Of a stretch of 64,000 nt of DNA, positions 48,506-58,963 are shown piece by piece. A program made the position numbers and the translations under genes. How positions within the stretch are numbered: the stretch's first letter is position 1; every line of letters starts with the position of its first letter. The notes under the pieces were generated by a model. That model was not told the origin of the DNA and ran no database searches. It worked only from the letters and a program-made list of their open reading frames with translations. The DNA is from Myxococcales bacterium (GTDB taxonomy: Bacteria > Myxococcota_A > Polyangia > Haliangiales > Haliangiaceae). The stretch lies in assembly GCA_016716835.1 (NCBI GenBank), contig JADJUW010000002.1, positions 496,001 to 560,000 of the forward strand, given 5' to 3'.

Positions 48506-50106
48506 TACGCCGCGCGGCGACGCAGCAGCCAGCCGGTGAGCATGGCGGCAAAGAGCAGGTGAAATGCCAGCTCGCCTGAAGACGAGCCGTTGGCGGCGCA
48601 ACCCGCGCAGCCTTCCTTAGAAGCTGGCCAGCACACGCCGGCGCTGCCAGCGGTCGCGAGGCACTCGAAGTTGGCGGGGCATGAATCGGCCGAGATGGTG
48701 TTGCAGGCTTGGCTGCAGCGCATTTCGCCGCCGGCTTCTTGGCAGCTCGCCGAGGTGCAAGCTTGGTTGTATTCGCAGGTCTCGCCGAGTTCTAGCGTTG
48801 GCGCGTTCCAGAAGCATTTGCCGGACTCACACAGCTGTCCTTGCGCGCAGTCAGTCGCCGCATTGGTGCAGGCGGCGCCCTTGGTGATGGTAATGGTTTC
48901 GATGGCTGGCGTGCCTTCGAGGTCGTTGTAGGCGCGAACTTCGAGGTCGATGACGCCGTTCGGCACCGTGTCCGGCATCCCGACGACATCCTTAGGTAGG
49001 ATGATGGTGTAAGCGCCAGTCCCTTGGGCTTCGGGCGATTTGCCCGCGTTGGTGCCCCACAGCCAGCCGTTGACGTAGACGTCGATGCGATTGAGGCCGC
49101 GTTCGTGCAACGAGGTAAGGGCGACCGTGACATCAGATCCGGCGCCGAGCGCGGCGCCATCGGCCGGCGACGTGATGGTTAGCGAAGGTGGGGCTGGCTC
49201 GACGCCGGCGCCAAAAAAGCCGAGGAGCGACTTATGCGCGTTTTGCTTGGGGGCGCCGCATTTGCAATCGCGCGGGCTTTCCGACGGAAAGCTCGGCTGG
49301 TTGTTTTCAAACGCGCCACAGCGAATGTCGAGATTGCGAAAGTACTTGCGCGTGCCGCAGTAGCCCTCGTAGGTCATCGGGTCGGTGCACGAACCAACGT
49401 GGTCGAGCGTGAAGGCGTGGGCGGCTTCCTGGGCGGCGGCGGCACACATCTCCTCGATCATGGTGGTCGGGTTGGCGTAGGCCGCCGGGTGCTCATTGGC
49501 GAACACAAAGACGATGGAGTTTCTAAACGGCGAGCAGCCCGCGGCGCCTGGCGCGACGCCAAGCACGCCGCTGCCAGGCGGATATCCGATTTGCGAGGCA
49601 AAGCCGCCGGTCTTGATTTCGGTGTGGGCCGTGGTACCTGGGTCAGTTTCGGTGATCACCACGTCGTACGGCGCGAAAAGGTCCGAGACGCAACTAACGT
49701 AGGCGTCCCACAGTTCATCGTTGGCGGTGGAATTTGGATTGGTCATGCCGTCGTCGTCGACGTCAAAGGCCGACAGCGTCGAGTTTTGCGATGGAATCGT
49801 CGATTCGTCCGTCGTGGAATCGTTCCGCGATGAGGCGCGGACAAGACACGGCTCTTCGGGGTCGTTGCAACGGTTGAGGTAGATGACGTTGGCGACGTCG
49901 CCGGGAGCAAAGGCGCTGGCGGGCGTCTCGACAAATTGGATGGGGCCGGGATTGCTGCGTTTTAGCGGGTACTGCTCCGACGTTGTCGGCGCGACTGGCT
50001 TGGGCGGGCCGGCAAGCAGGGTGGTCGCGCCGCCCACCGTAAGGGCGAGGCCGGAGATCAGCGCCACGGCACGCGCGACAAAAGGCGAATTTGAATTGCG
50101 AATCAT
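48505..50106 (-). CDS. Secreted metzincin-like protein with MYXO-CTERM-like tail
   Basis: The start at 50106 (MIRNSNSPFVARAVAL) gives a signal peptide. Residues about 85-300 look like a zinc-metalloprotease domain: AAAQEAAHAFTLDHVGSC, then the Met-turn DPMTY. The expected HExxHxxxxxH reads QExxHxxxxxH, so the first zinc His is Gln. An Ig-like domain follows (SLTITSPADGAALGAGSDV to VNGWLWGT), then two Cys-rich modules (CAQGQLCESGKC, CTSASCQEAGGEMRC). The C-terminus, GCAGCAANGSSSG + hydrophobic helix + RRRAA, matches a MYXO-CTERM sorting tail. Probably surface-anchored; catalysis uncertain. 533 residues. Confidence 0.8.
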   Translation of the reverse strand: MIRNSNSPFVARAVALISGLALTVGGATTLLAGPPKPVAPTTSEQYPLKRSNPGPIQFVETPASAFAPGDVANVIYLNRCNDPEEPCLVRASSRNDSTTDESTIPSQNSTLSAFDVDDDGMTNPNSTANDELWDAYVSCVSDLFAPYDVVITETDPGTTAHTEIKTGGFASQIGYPPGSGVLGVAPGAAGCSPFRNSIVFVFANEHPAAYANPTTMIEEMCAAAAQEAAHAFTLDHVGSCTDPMTYEGYCGTRKYFRNLDIRCGAFENNQPSFPSESPRDCKCGAPKQNAHKSLLGFFGAGVEPAPPSLTITSPADGAALGAGSDVTVALTSLHERGLNRIDVYVNGWLWGTNAGKSPEAQGTGAYTIILPKDVVGMPDTVPNGVIDLEVRAYNDLEGTPAIETITITKGAACTNAATDCAQGQLCESGKCFWNAPTLELGETCEYNQACTSASCQEAGGEMRCSQACNTISADSCPANFECLATAGSAGVCWPASKEGCAGCAANGSSSGELAFHLLFAAMLTGWLLRRRAA

Positions 50107-50358
50107 AAGAGGTGCACATACCAAGAAACCGTGCGTTTCCCAACCGGATTCGTCGCGCTGGATGGGCTAGATCACGGTTCGATCTCTCGTCGCATTAATT
50201 GTAAGGTCTTGTTATTTCAGGTAGTTGCGATCGCGCGGCAAAGCACGCCGCGCCGAGGCCTGGCGCTACCGCCTGGAAAGGCGGGGAGTTGCCTTGATTT
50301 CGCACCCTGGGCAGAGTATCCGACGCGGCGCGAAGGCTTATTTTTCGCGCGTAAAACC

Positions 50359-50364
50359 AAGGAG
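50359..50364 (+). promoter_or_regulatory. Ribosome binding site deciding the fusA GTG start
   Basis: AAGGAG six bases upstream of GTG at 50371. The reading frame stays open 240 bases further upstream, but only this GTG fits the EF-G N-terminus. Confidence 0.8.
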
Positions 50365-50370
50365 TCTGCG

Positions 50371-52482
<2,112 letters not shown>

Positions 52483-52513
52483 CCTGCGCGGCACGGCGAT
52501 ACACGCCAGTACG

Positions 52514-53254
52514 TCAATCGTCTTGAATTCGCGCATTCGCGATGGCCTCAATGATGGCCATGATCTGCGCCGGTGGCGTGTGCTCGTTGATGTGGCAAAA
52601 GCCGGCTTCGACGTCGTCATCGGGGCCAAAGGTTTGGGCCAACCGAAAATTCATGTAGTTGCAAAGATACGCCGAACTGTCACTCGCAAACCAGCCGCCA
52701 TTTGCCGTGGCACTTGTTACGGTCTGGACATCGCCAACATGCGGGGTCTCAGGCCGCGACGCCGCGAGGGCGCGCTCAACATCGTCGACGGCAAGGTCGC
52801 TTGGTATGCGTTCGCCTAGCGGCATGGTGCCGTCGATTTGCTGAGGTGCGGGGGTCTGCTCGGTGTAGAGGGCATTTTGCGCCGAGTGCTCGAATTGGAC
52901 ATCGTTAGGCGTGACGCCCATGGCGATGATGCAGCGCGGCCGCAAGGTCCGCATCTCCGCGATGAATTCGTCGACCGCGGCCGGCGTGACCGCAAGAATC
53001 CGCGACATAATGTTGAGGCCCAACTCCGCAGCGAGGTCACACACCTTGTTGGCCAGCACCTCAGATGGGTTAACAGCGATTGACTGAAAGGGACCAAAGC
53101 CGGTTACGACGCACAAAGGGGCGGTGGCAAGGTCAGCGCTTTGCAAGGCGAAGTGCAGGTCGGTGTAAGCATTGTTGGATGGTACGTCGCTGCGCACGCC
53201 GGCTTGCCCTGCCTCCTGCGCCAAGTTGCTTCGTAACCGGCGCATGAAACTCAT
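52514..53254 (-). CDS. Pyroglutamyl-peptidase I family cysteine peptidase (C15)
   Basis: 246 residues. The family opening VVTGFGPFQSIAVNPSEVLA is clear. The catalytic triad appears complete: Glu in VQFEHSAQNALY, Cys in SSAYLCNYMNFRL, and His in EAGFCHINEHTPP. These peptidases remove N-terminal pyroglutamate. The start at 53254 (MSFMRRLRSN) is chosen because the frame upstream overlaps the divergent glycosylase gene antisense. The first ~45 residues have no family match. Divergent from the glycosylase gene across 72 bases. Confidence 0.78.
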   Translation of the reverse strand: MSFMRRLRSNLAQEAGQAGVRSDVPSNNAYTDLHFALQSADLATAPLCVVTGFGPFQSIAVNPSEVLANKVCDLAAELGLNIMSRILAVTPAAVDEFIAEMRTLRPRCIIAMGVTPNDVQFEHSAQNALYTEQTPAPQQIDGTMPLGERIPSDLAVDDVERALAASRPETPHVGDVQTVTSATANGGWFASDSSAYLCNYMNFRLAQTFGPDDDVEAGFCHINEHTPPAQIMAIIEAIANARIQDD

Positions 53255-53326
53255 TGTACTACAACGGTCGCAGCGATGCGGAACAACAACGCACCCCGAA
53301 CGCCAACCAAATGATAGAATTTGGCC

Positions 53327-53956
53327 ATGCAAGCGGTGAATGCGCCGGTGAAAGATTGGAAGCCGGCGGTTAGGCACTTGTGCAAGGTGGAGCCGCGGTT
53401 TGCGCCGTTGGTAAAGCAACACGGGCTGCCGACGATGGCGCCGGCGCGCGACCTTTACGGGTCGCTTGGGCGTGCCATTGTCTATCAACAGCTCAGCGGC
53501 AAGGCGGCGGCGACCATCTTGGGCCGTGTGCAGGCGGCGCTCGGATCGCCCAAGGTCTTTCCCAAGGCTAGCGTGCTGGTGCGCGCAGAGATGCCGGTGC
53601 TGCGCGGCGCGGGCTTGTCGCAGGCCAAGGCGCTGGCGCTGCTCGATTTGGCGGCGCGGGTGGAAGATGGCCGCCTGGATTTGCGCAAGGCGCGGCAGCT
53701 GCCGCACGCGCAGCTCGTCGAGACGCTGACCGCCGTGCGCGGCATTGGGCCATGGTCGGCAGACATGTTCGCCATGTTTGCCCTGGCCCGGCCCGACGTG
53801 TTTGCCTATGGCGATTTGGGCGTAAAGAAGGGCCTGCAGACGTTTTTAGGCCTGCGACAATTGCCCACCGAAAGCGTGATGGAAAAACGCAGCGCCGCGT
53901 GGGCGCCGTGGCGCTCGGCGGCGGGCTGGTACATGTGGCGCGTACTTGAGTCGTAA
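53327..53956 (+). CDS. DNA-3-methyladenine glycosylase II (AlkA-like, HhH-GPD)
   Basis: 209 residues. YGSLGRAIVYQQLSGKAAATI is the family helix preceding the helix-hairpin-helix. The HhH is TAVRGIGPWSADMFAMFAL, followed by the catalytic-Asp segment DVFAYGDLGVKKGL. It excises alkylated bases in base-excision repair. AlkA's N-terminal mixed domain is absent, as in the short Mag1-type family. The ATG at 53327 is preferred over TTG six bases upstream. The stop directly abuts that of ctaA (TAACTAG). Confidence 0.88.
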   Translation: MQAVNAPVKDWKPAVRHLCKVEPRFAPLVKQHGLPTMAPARDLYGSLGRAIVYQQLSGKAAATILGRVQAALGSPKVFPKASVLVRAEMPVLRGAGLSQAKALALLDLAARVEDGRLDLRKARQLPHAQLVETLTAVRGIGPWSADMFAMFALARPDVFAYGDLGVKKGLQTFLGLRQLPTESVMEKRSAAWAPWRSAAGWYMWRVLES

Positions 53957-55003
53957 CTAGCGTGCCGCTTGGTTGGCCAAAGCTACGCGATGCGCCGTCA
54001 GCGTCAGCAGCCCGAGCAGCACGACCGCGCCAAATTGGTGAGTGACGCTGACATGCACGGCGGCTTTGTGAAACCACAAGATGGTGAGCACGCCGAGGAG
54101 AAATTGCGCGCTGGTGGCAGCCGGCACCAGCCAAAAGCCTCGCGCCTGCGAAAGATAAAGCTGCCACCCGAGGCCGAGGCTGGCGAGCAGCACACAGGCA
54201 CCGAGCCAGCGGTGAATCCATTGCACTAGCGCTGGCAGATTAACCGCGGCGCTCCAGAGGCTGCCGGCGCCCCCCAGCGTGGCGCCTGGGAAAAAATGCC
54301 CGCCCATGAGGGGATAGGTGTTGAAGAGCAGCCCTGCCTTGAGCCCAGCCACAAACGCGCCGTACGTGAGTTGCAGCCCGAGCAACACGCCAAATGCCAT
54401 GACCCACTTGCCCGCCGTGCTGGCGCGCAAGCCGCCAAATCGCGCCGCGCCGCGCCGCAAATCGAGCGCGGTCCACACAATGAGTACAAACGTCAGCAGC
54501 GCCGTCATGAGATGCGCCGCGAGGCGAAAATGGCTGACGCTTGGGCGATCGACGAGGCCGCTCTTAACCATCAGCCAACCGAGCAGGCCTTGGAACGCGC
54601 CGAGCCCAATGAGCAGCAGCAGGCGATTGCGCAGCGGCGCCGCAAGCGATCGTCGTACCCAGAAGAAAATCATCGGCAGCACCATGTAGATGCCGAGGAA
54701 GCGCCCGAGCAGGCGGTGCGCATACTCCCACCAGAAAATATTCTTGAACTGCGCGAGGTCGTAGTGCGCATTGACCTGCTCGAATTGGGGCGTTGCCTGA
54801 TACTTGGCAAACAGCTCCTGCCAAGCCGCATCGGAGGTGGGCGGCAGCGCGCCGCGCACCACGTTCCATTCGGTGATCGAAAGCCCCGAGCCGGTAAGCC
54901 GGGTGGCACCTCCGACCAACACCATGGCGGCCACTAGGGCGGCGGCACCCCAGAGCCAAACTTGCTGTGCGCGCGCCATTTGGTTATGAGGTCCCATGGC
55001 CAT
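53957..55003 (-). CDS. ctaA: Haem A synthase (CtaA/COX15)
   Basis: Oxidises the C8 methyl of haem O to make haem A for cytochrome c oxidase. Eight predicted helices. Signatures: GGATRLTGSGLSITEWNVVRG split over residues 30-50, FWWEYAHRLLGRFLG (haem His), VSHFRLAAHL, NTYPLMGG, WIHRWLG and VTHQFGAVVLL, which together give the conserved His ligands. This is the long proteobacterial/mitochondrial type-2 form without an ECL1 Cys pair. The start at 55003 is the first of three nearby Met. No ctaB or oxidase genes are adjacent. Confidence 0.92.
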   Translation of the reverse strand: MAMGPHNQMARAQQVWLWGAAALVAAMVLVGGATRLTGSGLSITEWNVVRGALPPTSDAAWQELFAKYQATPQFEQVNAHYDLAQFKNIFWWEYAHRLLGRFLGIYMVLPMIFFWVRRSLAAPLRNRLLLLIGLGAFQGLLGWLMVKSGLVDRPSVSHFRLAAHLMTALLTFVLIVWTALDLRRGAARFGGLRASTAGKWVMAFGVLLGLQLTYGAFVAGLKAGLLFNTYPLMGGHFFPGATLGGAGSLWSAAVNLPALVQWIHRWLGACVLLASLGLGWQLYLSQARGFWLVPAATSAQFLLGVLTILWFHKAAVHVSVTHQFGAVVLLGLLTLTAHRVALANQAAR

Positions 55004-55095
55004 GCTTGTAGCGTAAAATGTGATGTCCGACGACGGCTTAATGTCGCACGTTACCGGCTGCAGCGGCACGCGCGGTGGGGGCGGGTGACGCTGCC

Positions 55096-55689
55096 TTAGG
55101 GGTTGAGCGGCAACGTAGCTCGGGGGCCGCCAAGGTCAAGCAGCGCTAGCCGCACCTCAGCCAGCGGCAGGCCGATCACGTTGGTGATCGAGCCGCGCAC
55201 CTCGCGGACAAACGCTGCGGCAATGCCTTGCACGGCGTAGCCGCCCGCCTTGCCATCCCATTCGCCACAGGCGACATAATCCGCGATGTCCTGCGGCGAA
55301 AGCTCAGCAAACAGCACTGCTGTGGTGACCACGCGCGCCAACAATTCGCGGTTTGGCTTGGCGATGCAGTAGCCGGTATGCACGAAATGCTGCCGCCCGC
55401 TCATGACCCGCAGCATCTCGGCGGCTTCATCCGGCGAGGCCGGCTTGCCCAAGATGTGCGCGTCGACGGCGACCGTGGTATCGGCGGCGATGATCCATCC
55501 CAGCCTCCCCGCATCGGCGCAGGCGAGCGCTTTTTGCGTGGCTAGGCGCAACACGTAGTCATCCGGCGCTTCGCCTGGTGCCACCGACTCTTCAATATCG
55601 CTGGGCGCGACGTCGACTAGGTAACCGATACGCTCGAGCAGCTCGCGCCGCCGCGGCGAGGCCGAGGCCAAGATGAGGTGGGCCGTCAC
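55096..55689 (-). CDS. maf: Maf-like nucleotide pyrophosphatase
   Basis: 197 residues. LILASASPRRRELLERIG, then AADTTVAV and LGKPASPDEAAEML, and EWDGKAGGYAVQGIAAAFV. The last block is typical of the dTTP/UTP-specific (YhdE) Maf subfamily. Maf enzymes hydrolyse non-canonical or pyrimidine nucleoside triphosphates and are linked to septum inhibition. It lies 92 bases upstream of ctaA in the same orientation. Confidence 0.9.
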   Translation of the reverse strand: MTAHLILASASPRRRELLERIGYLVDVAPSDIEESVAPGEAPDDYVLRLATQKALACADAGRLGWIIAADTTVAVDAHILGKPASPDEAAEMLRVMSGRQHFVHTGYCIAKPNRELLARVVTTAVLFAELSPQDIADYVACGEWDGKAGGYAVQGIAAAFVREVRGSITNVIGLPLAEVRLALLDLGGPRATLPLNP

Positions 55690-55919
55690 GCGGCGAAGTA
55701 TGCCATGAAACCGCTAGGCGACCGGCGCGCCGCTCGTCGCCGCTTAGCCGCGGGATGGCGATGGCGGTAGCCACGAGGTGAGGATCGATGGCCCCGGGCG
55801 GCGTCGAGGGAAATTTATTATGTCTGGTTTGTTAGTGAATGTTTTGGTGCAACACGTTGAAATGACTTTGTAAACCACCGGGCCGTGGCTTGGCCCAAAT
55901 GCTGCAATCACTGCTTCGC

Positions 55920-56672
55920 ATGAAGCTATCCAAACAAGTATTCATTTCGTTGCTATCGGGCATCGCAGCCACCGCGATGGGTTGTCTTGGCAGCACCGGC
56001 GACGGTGACACCGAACTGCCGCCCGGATTTTCAATCGTCGGCGACGACGTGCCCAAGGGCGAGGCGTCGCGGGTGTGGATCGAGAGCAACGAATCGGGCC
56101 ACGGCTTTTTGGTGCGCAGCCGCAAGCCGGTGCCATGTCCGGGGCGCGGCCTGCAAACCACCTGCGCGGTTGACCGGATTCAAATCATCAATTCGCTGGC
56201 GCCAAGTGGCTCGGCGAACGCGGCCGAGATCATCGAGCGGATTGAAGCCAATACGATCGTCTTTGACGCCGTCATCAGCAACGGGCTCGGCATGTCAAGC
56301 GACGGCGAGCTCGGCATAAATGGCGCCACGGTCTCGCTTGTCTCGGCCTACCGTGGGCTGTGGGACGCCAAGGAGTCGAACATGGCGGGAACCGGCCCCG
56401 ATGAGGCCGCCTTGCACGGCTGGGGTCGATATCGCGGTGGCGTCGACTACGACCGCTGGGATTTGTTCCTCGACGACACCCTCGTGCATTGCTTATACGG
56501 CAATCGCATTGCCTACAACACTGGGCTCGAAGAGGCGTTTGACGCCATCGGTGCCCCCGATGGGCCGGCGCTCGTGACCGTCCACTTTAGCGTGTCTCCG
56601 TCGCGCAACTGCTTGCTCGACGTTGTTCAGGTGTATGAGGAAATCACGCCGGCGATACCAGACCCTGAGTGA
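55920..56672 (+). CDS. Hypothetical lipoprotein
   Basis: The start at 55920 (MKLSKQVFISLLSGIAATAMGC) gives a clean signal peptide and lipobox AMGC; in-frame TTG and ATG codons lie just upstream. About 250 residues. The mature part has alternating strands (IQIINSLAPSGSANAAEIIER, DRWDLFLDDTLVHCLYGN, ALVTVHFSVSPSRNCLLDVVQVY) and four or five Cys. No family recognised. An AT-rich stretch around 55812-55850 could hold the promoter. Confidence 0.6.
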   Translation: MKLSKQVFISLLSGIAATAMGCLGSTGDGDTELPPGFSIVGDDVPKGEASRVWIESNESGHGFLVRSRKPVPCPGRGLQTTCAVDRIQIINSLAPSGSANAAEIIERIEANTIVFDAVISNGLGMSSDGELGINGATVSLVSAYRGLWDAKESNMAGTGPDEAALHGWGRYRGGVDYDRWDLFLDDTLVHCLYGNRIAYNTGLEEAFDAIGAPDGPALVTVHFSVSPSRNCLLDVVQVYEEITPAIPDPE

Positions 56673-56678
56673 TGCGCG

Positions 56679-57311
56679 TTAGTTATTGCGCACGGTCGGC
56701 GCGCTCAGCGAGATGAATTCGGCCGAGGCCGCGACTTGGCGGACCGGCTCGTCGGCCTGGCGCGCCGCCACCCGATCGCGCAAGACAAAATCGATGGTGC
56801 GCACGCGCTCCTGCATGGAGGTCGCGGAAATAGGCAGGTATTGCACGCGGTGTTGCTCGAGCATGAGCTTGATCATGCCGTCGATGCGCAGCACGGCGTC
56901 CCATTCGACGTCGGCGCGCACGCCGTCTTCCTTGAGGCACTCCTTGCTCGGGCGCACAAAAAATACGATGCCGTCGGTGACCCATTTCATGTAGTCGGTG
57001 AACATCTTGGAGGCGAAAATGTCGGCGACGTTGGTGGCGTGATCGGCCGCATAGGCGAGGTTGTCAAAGGCGCGATCGCTGACGAAGCCATCCTTGGCCT
57101 GCAGCTCGACCGCAACCTGGCGCGCAAAGACCTTTTTCTGATACTGCCCGACCAGCTCCATGTCGGTGCGAATGGCGCCGAGGTTGGTTTCCATCTCGGC
57201 GAGCACGGTGCGCGCCACCTCGGTGATCATCGGCAGATTGTAGTGCCGGGACACATAGCGGCACAGCGTGGTTTTTCCGGTTGCATGGCTGCCAATGAAG
57301 TAAACTCGCAT
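56679..57311 (-). CDS. NadR-like AAA/P-loop nucleotide-binding protein
   Basis: 210 residues. P-loop IGSHATGKTTL at the N-terminus, ITEVARTVL near residue 30, DGFVSDRAFDNLAYA (Walker-B-like SDR) near 80, and a C-terminal RDRVAARQ. This resembles the AAA_28/NadR ribosylnicotinamide-kinase-like ATPase family often seen next to or fused with phage and plasmid genes. The true substrate is unknown. Single gene, 57 bases from the GHL10 gene in the same orientation. Confidence 0.75.
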   Translation of the reverse strand: MRVYFIGSHATGKTTLCRYVSRHYNLPMITEVARTVLAEMETNLGAIRTDMELVGQYQKKVFARQVAVELQAKDGFVSDRAFDNLAYAADHATNVADIFASKMFTDYMKWVTDGIVFFVRPSKECLKEDGVRADVEWDAVLRIDGMIKLMLEQHRVQYLPISATSMQERVRTIDFVLRDRVAARQADEPVRQVAASAEFISLSAPTVRNN

Positions 57312-57367
57312 GGGCAGCTTGTACGAGATCCCTCTGACAGGCGACGAGCGCCAATAGATTCAGACGG

Positions 57368-58894
57368 TTACGGTGTTTGTTGCACCGGGGACACCGCGGT
57401 AATCACCACCGCGCTGCTCTCGCGGGCATTTTCGCCTACCGCGGTTACCGCAAAGCTGCCCTCGCCCAGCACGCGCGTCTGCGGCCCCGCCATGACCTCG
57501 CGCACCGTCCAGCTGGTCCCTATGTATTGATAGAGGACAAACCGCCCCATGCCGGCGATCGTCAAGCGTCGCGCCTCGTCATCGAACTCAAAAGTCGGCA
57601 CGCCCGGCACGGCCGCATCTGCGACCACCGGAGGAGGCAGCGCGGGCTCGACCCACGCGGTTGCAAACAAGTTTCCGAGATCTTGATTGCCGGTTACTTT
57701 GGTTGCGCTATAGGCGATGGCGCCGCGCACGCCCGGGGAAATATTGTTATCGGCGAGCGCGAGTTGCGTTTGCATTTCGGTAAGGTCCCAGGCTGGCGTG
57801 GTGGCATACGCTGCGGCGTTGATGCCCGCTACGACAAAGCGGCCGCTATCGCCTGCGAGCGACGCCCACCACGGCAGCAACGTAGCGTAGCTCTGTGCCG
57901 TCTGCGTCGTCGGCCAATAGAGTTGGGGCGCCAAATAGTCCACCCATCCTTCGGTGATCCACGTCGGCGCATCGGCGTAGATGGCGTCGTAGGCGTCGAG
58001 GCCGGTGATGCCTTCGGGTATGCCTGGGCGATAAATGCCAAACGGGCTGATGCCAAACCGCACGTGTGGCGCGGAGGCGGCGAGCTGGTCGGCGACGCCG
58101 CGCACCAACAAGTTGACGTTGTCGCGCCGCCAATCACCGAGCCCAAGCGTGCCGCCTGCGGCGAGGTACTCATTATATGTAGCCGTGTCGTCAAAGGTTT
58201 GCCCGGCTACGGGGTAGGGATAGAAGTAGTCGTCAAAGTGAACTCCGTCGATGTCGTAGCGCGCGGTGAGGTCGGCGATGACGGCGAGCACATGGGCGCG
58301 GACCTGCGGCTTTCCAGGGTTGAGCCAACGCTGGCTGCCGTAGCTGACAACGAGCTCGGGATGGGTATTGACGATATGCGTCGCCGCGGTTTGGGTTACG
58401 CCCGAGATGCGCGCGCGATATGGATTAAGCCAAGCGTGCAACTCGATGCCGCGGCGGTGCGCCTCGTCGATCGCGACGGCAAGTGGATCAAATCCAGGCG
58501 CCGCGTCCTGCGTACCGGTAAGGACGCGAGCCCATGGCTCGAGCTCCGAGGCATACAGCGCGTCGGCTTCGGCGCGCACTTGCAAGAATACCGCGTTAAA
58601 GCCCCGATCTGCGAGTGCGCCAATGAGCGCGCGCAGCTCGGCCTCTTTGGCGGCAGCCGTGGCCGAGGCATCGCGCGGATAATCAAGGCCCCAAACGGTT
58701 GCCACCCAAGCGGCGCGTAGCTGGCGCTCATGCGTGGCGGCAACGAACTCGCCGCTGATGAGGCCCGGTGCCAGGTCGAGGCGCTTGTCGCCATCAAGCG
58801 GGGGCGCGGTCGGTTGGCTTGCGACGCAGCCGGCGGCGGGGGCCCACGACGCGGTTGCCGCCAGCGCGGTTATAAGGATGCCGGCGCCTCGCAT
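57368..58894 (-). CDS. GHL10-family (DUF187) glycoside hydrolase-like lipoprotein
   Basis: The signal sequence ends in PAAGC. Then a GHL10/YngK-type TIM barrel: LRAAWVATVWGLDYP, FNAVFLQVRAEADALYASELEPW (split at residues 100-122), GIELHAWLNPYRA, IDGVHFDDYFYPYP (Asp/Glu candidates), RFGISPFGIYRPG and WVDYLAPQLYWP. Related proteins are secreted enzymes acting on peptidoglycan- or exopolysaccharide-like glycans. The C-terminus (about 415-508) is a fibronectin-like domain. 508 residues. Confidence 0.85.
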   Translation of the reverse strand: MRGAGILITALAATASWAPAAGCVASQPTAPPLDGDKRLDLAPGLISGEFVAATHERQLRAAWVATVWGLDYPRDASATAAAKEAELRALIGALADRGFNAVFLQVRAEADALYASELEPWARVLTGTQDAAPGFDPLAVAIDEAHRRGIELHAWLNPYRARISGVTQTAATHIVNTHPELVVSYGSQRWLNPGKPQVRAHVLAVIADLTARYDIDGVHFDDYFYPYPVAGQTFDDTATYNEYLAAGGTLGLGDWRRDNVNLLVRGVADQLAASAPHVRFGISPFGIYRPGIPEGITGLDAYDAIYADAPTWITEGWVDYLAPQLYWPTTQTAQSYATLLPWWASLAGDSGRFVVAGINAAAYATTPAWDLTEMQTQLALADNNISPGVRGAIAYSATKVTGNQDLGNLFATAWVEPALPPPVVADAAVPGVPTFEFDDEARRLTIAGMGRFVLYQYIGTSWTVREVMAGPQTRVLGEGSFAVTAVGENARESSAVVITAVSPVQQTP

Positions 58895-58963
58895 TGCCGC
58901 TAAGGCGTATCACGAGCCGGGGCGGCTTCCCAAGACAATTTGCCGGCGTGGCAGGGGCAGCAG

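Noticed and set aside
52514..53707. Extending the pyroglutamyl-peptidase frame upstream to 53707
   Set aside because: The extra 150 codons are antisense to the AlkA-like gene and show only Arg/His-rich shadow composition.
57377..58720. 447-codon plus-strand frame opposite the GHL10 gene
   Set aside because: Arg/His-rich antisense reading with no domain. The GHL10 frame has signal peptide and motifs.
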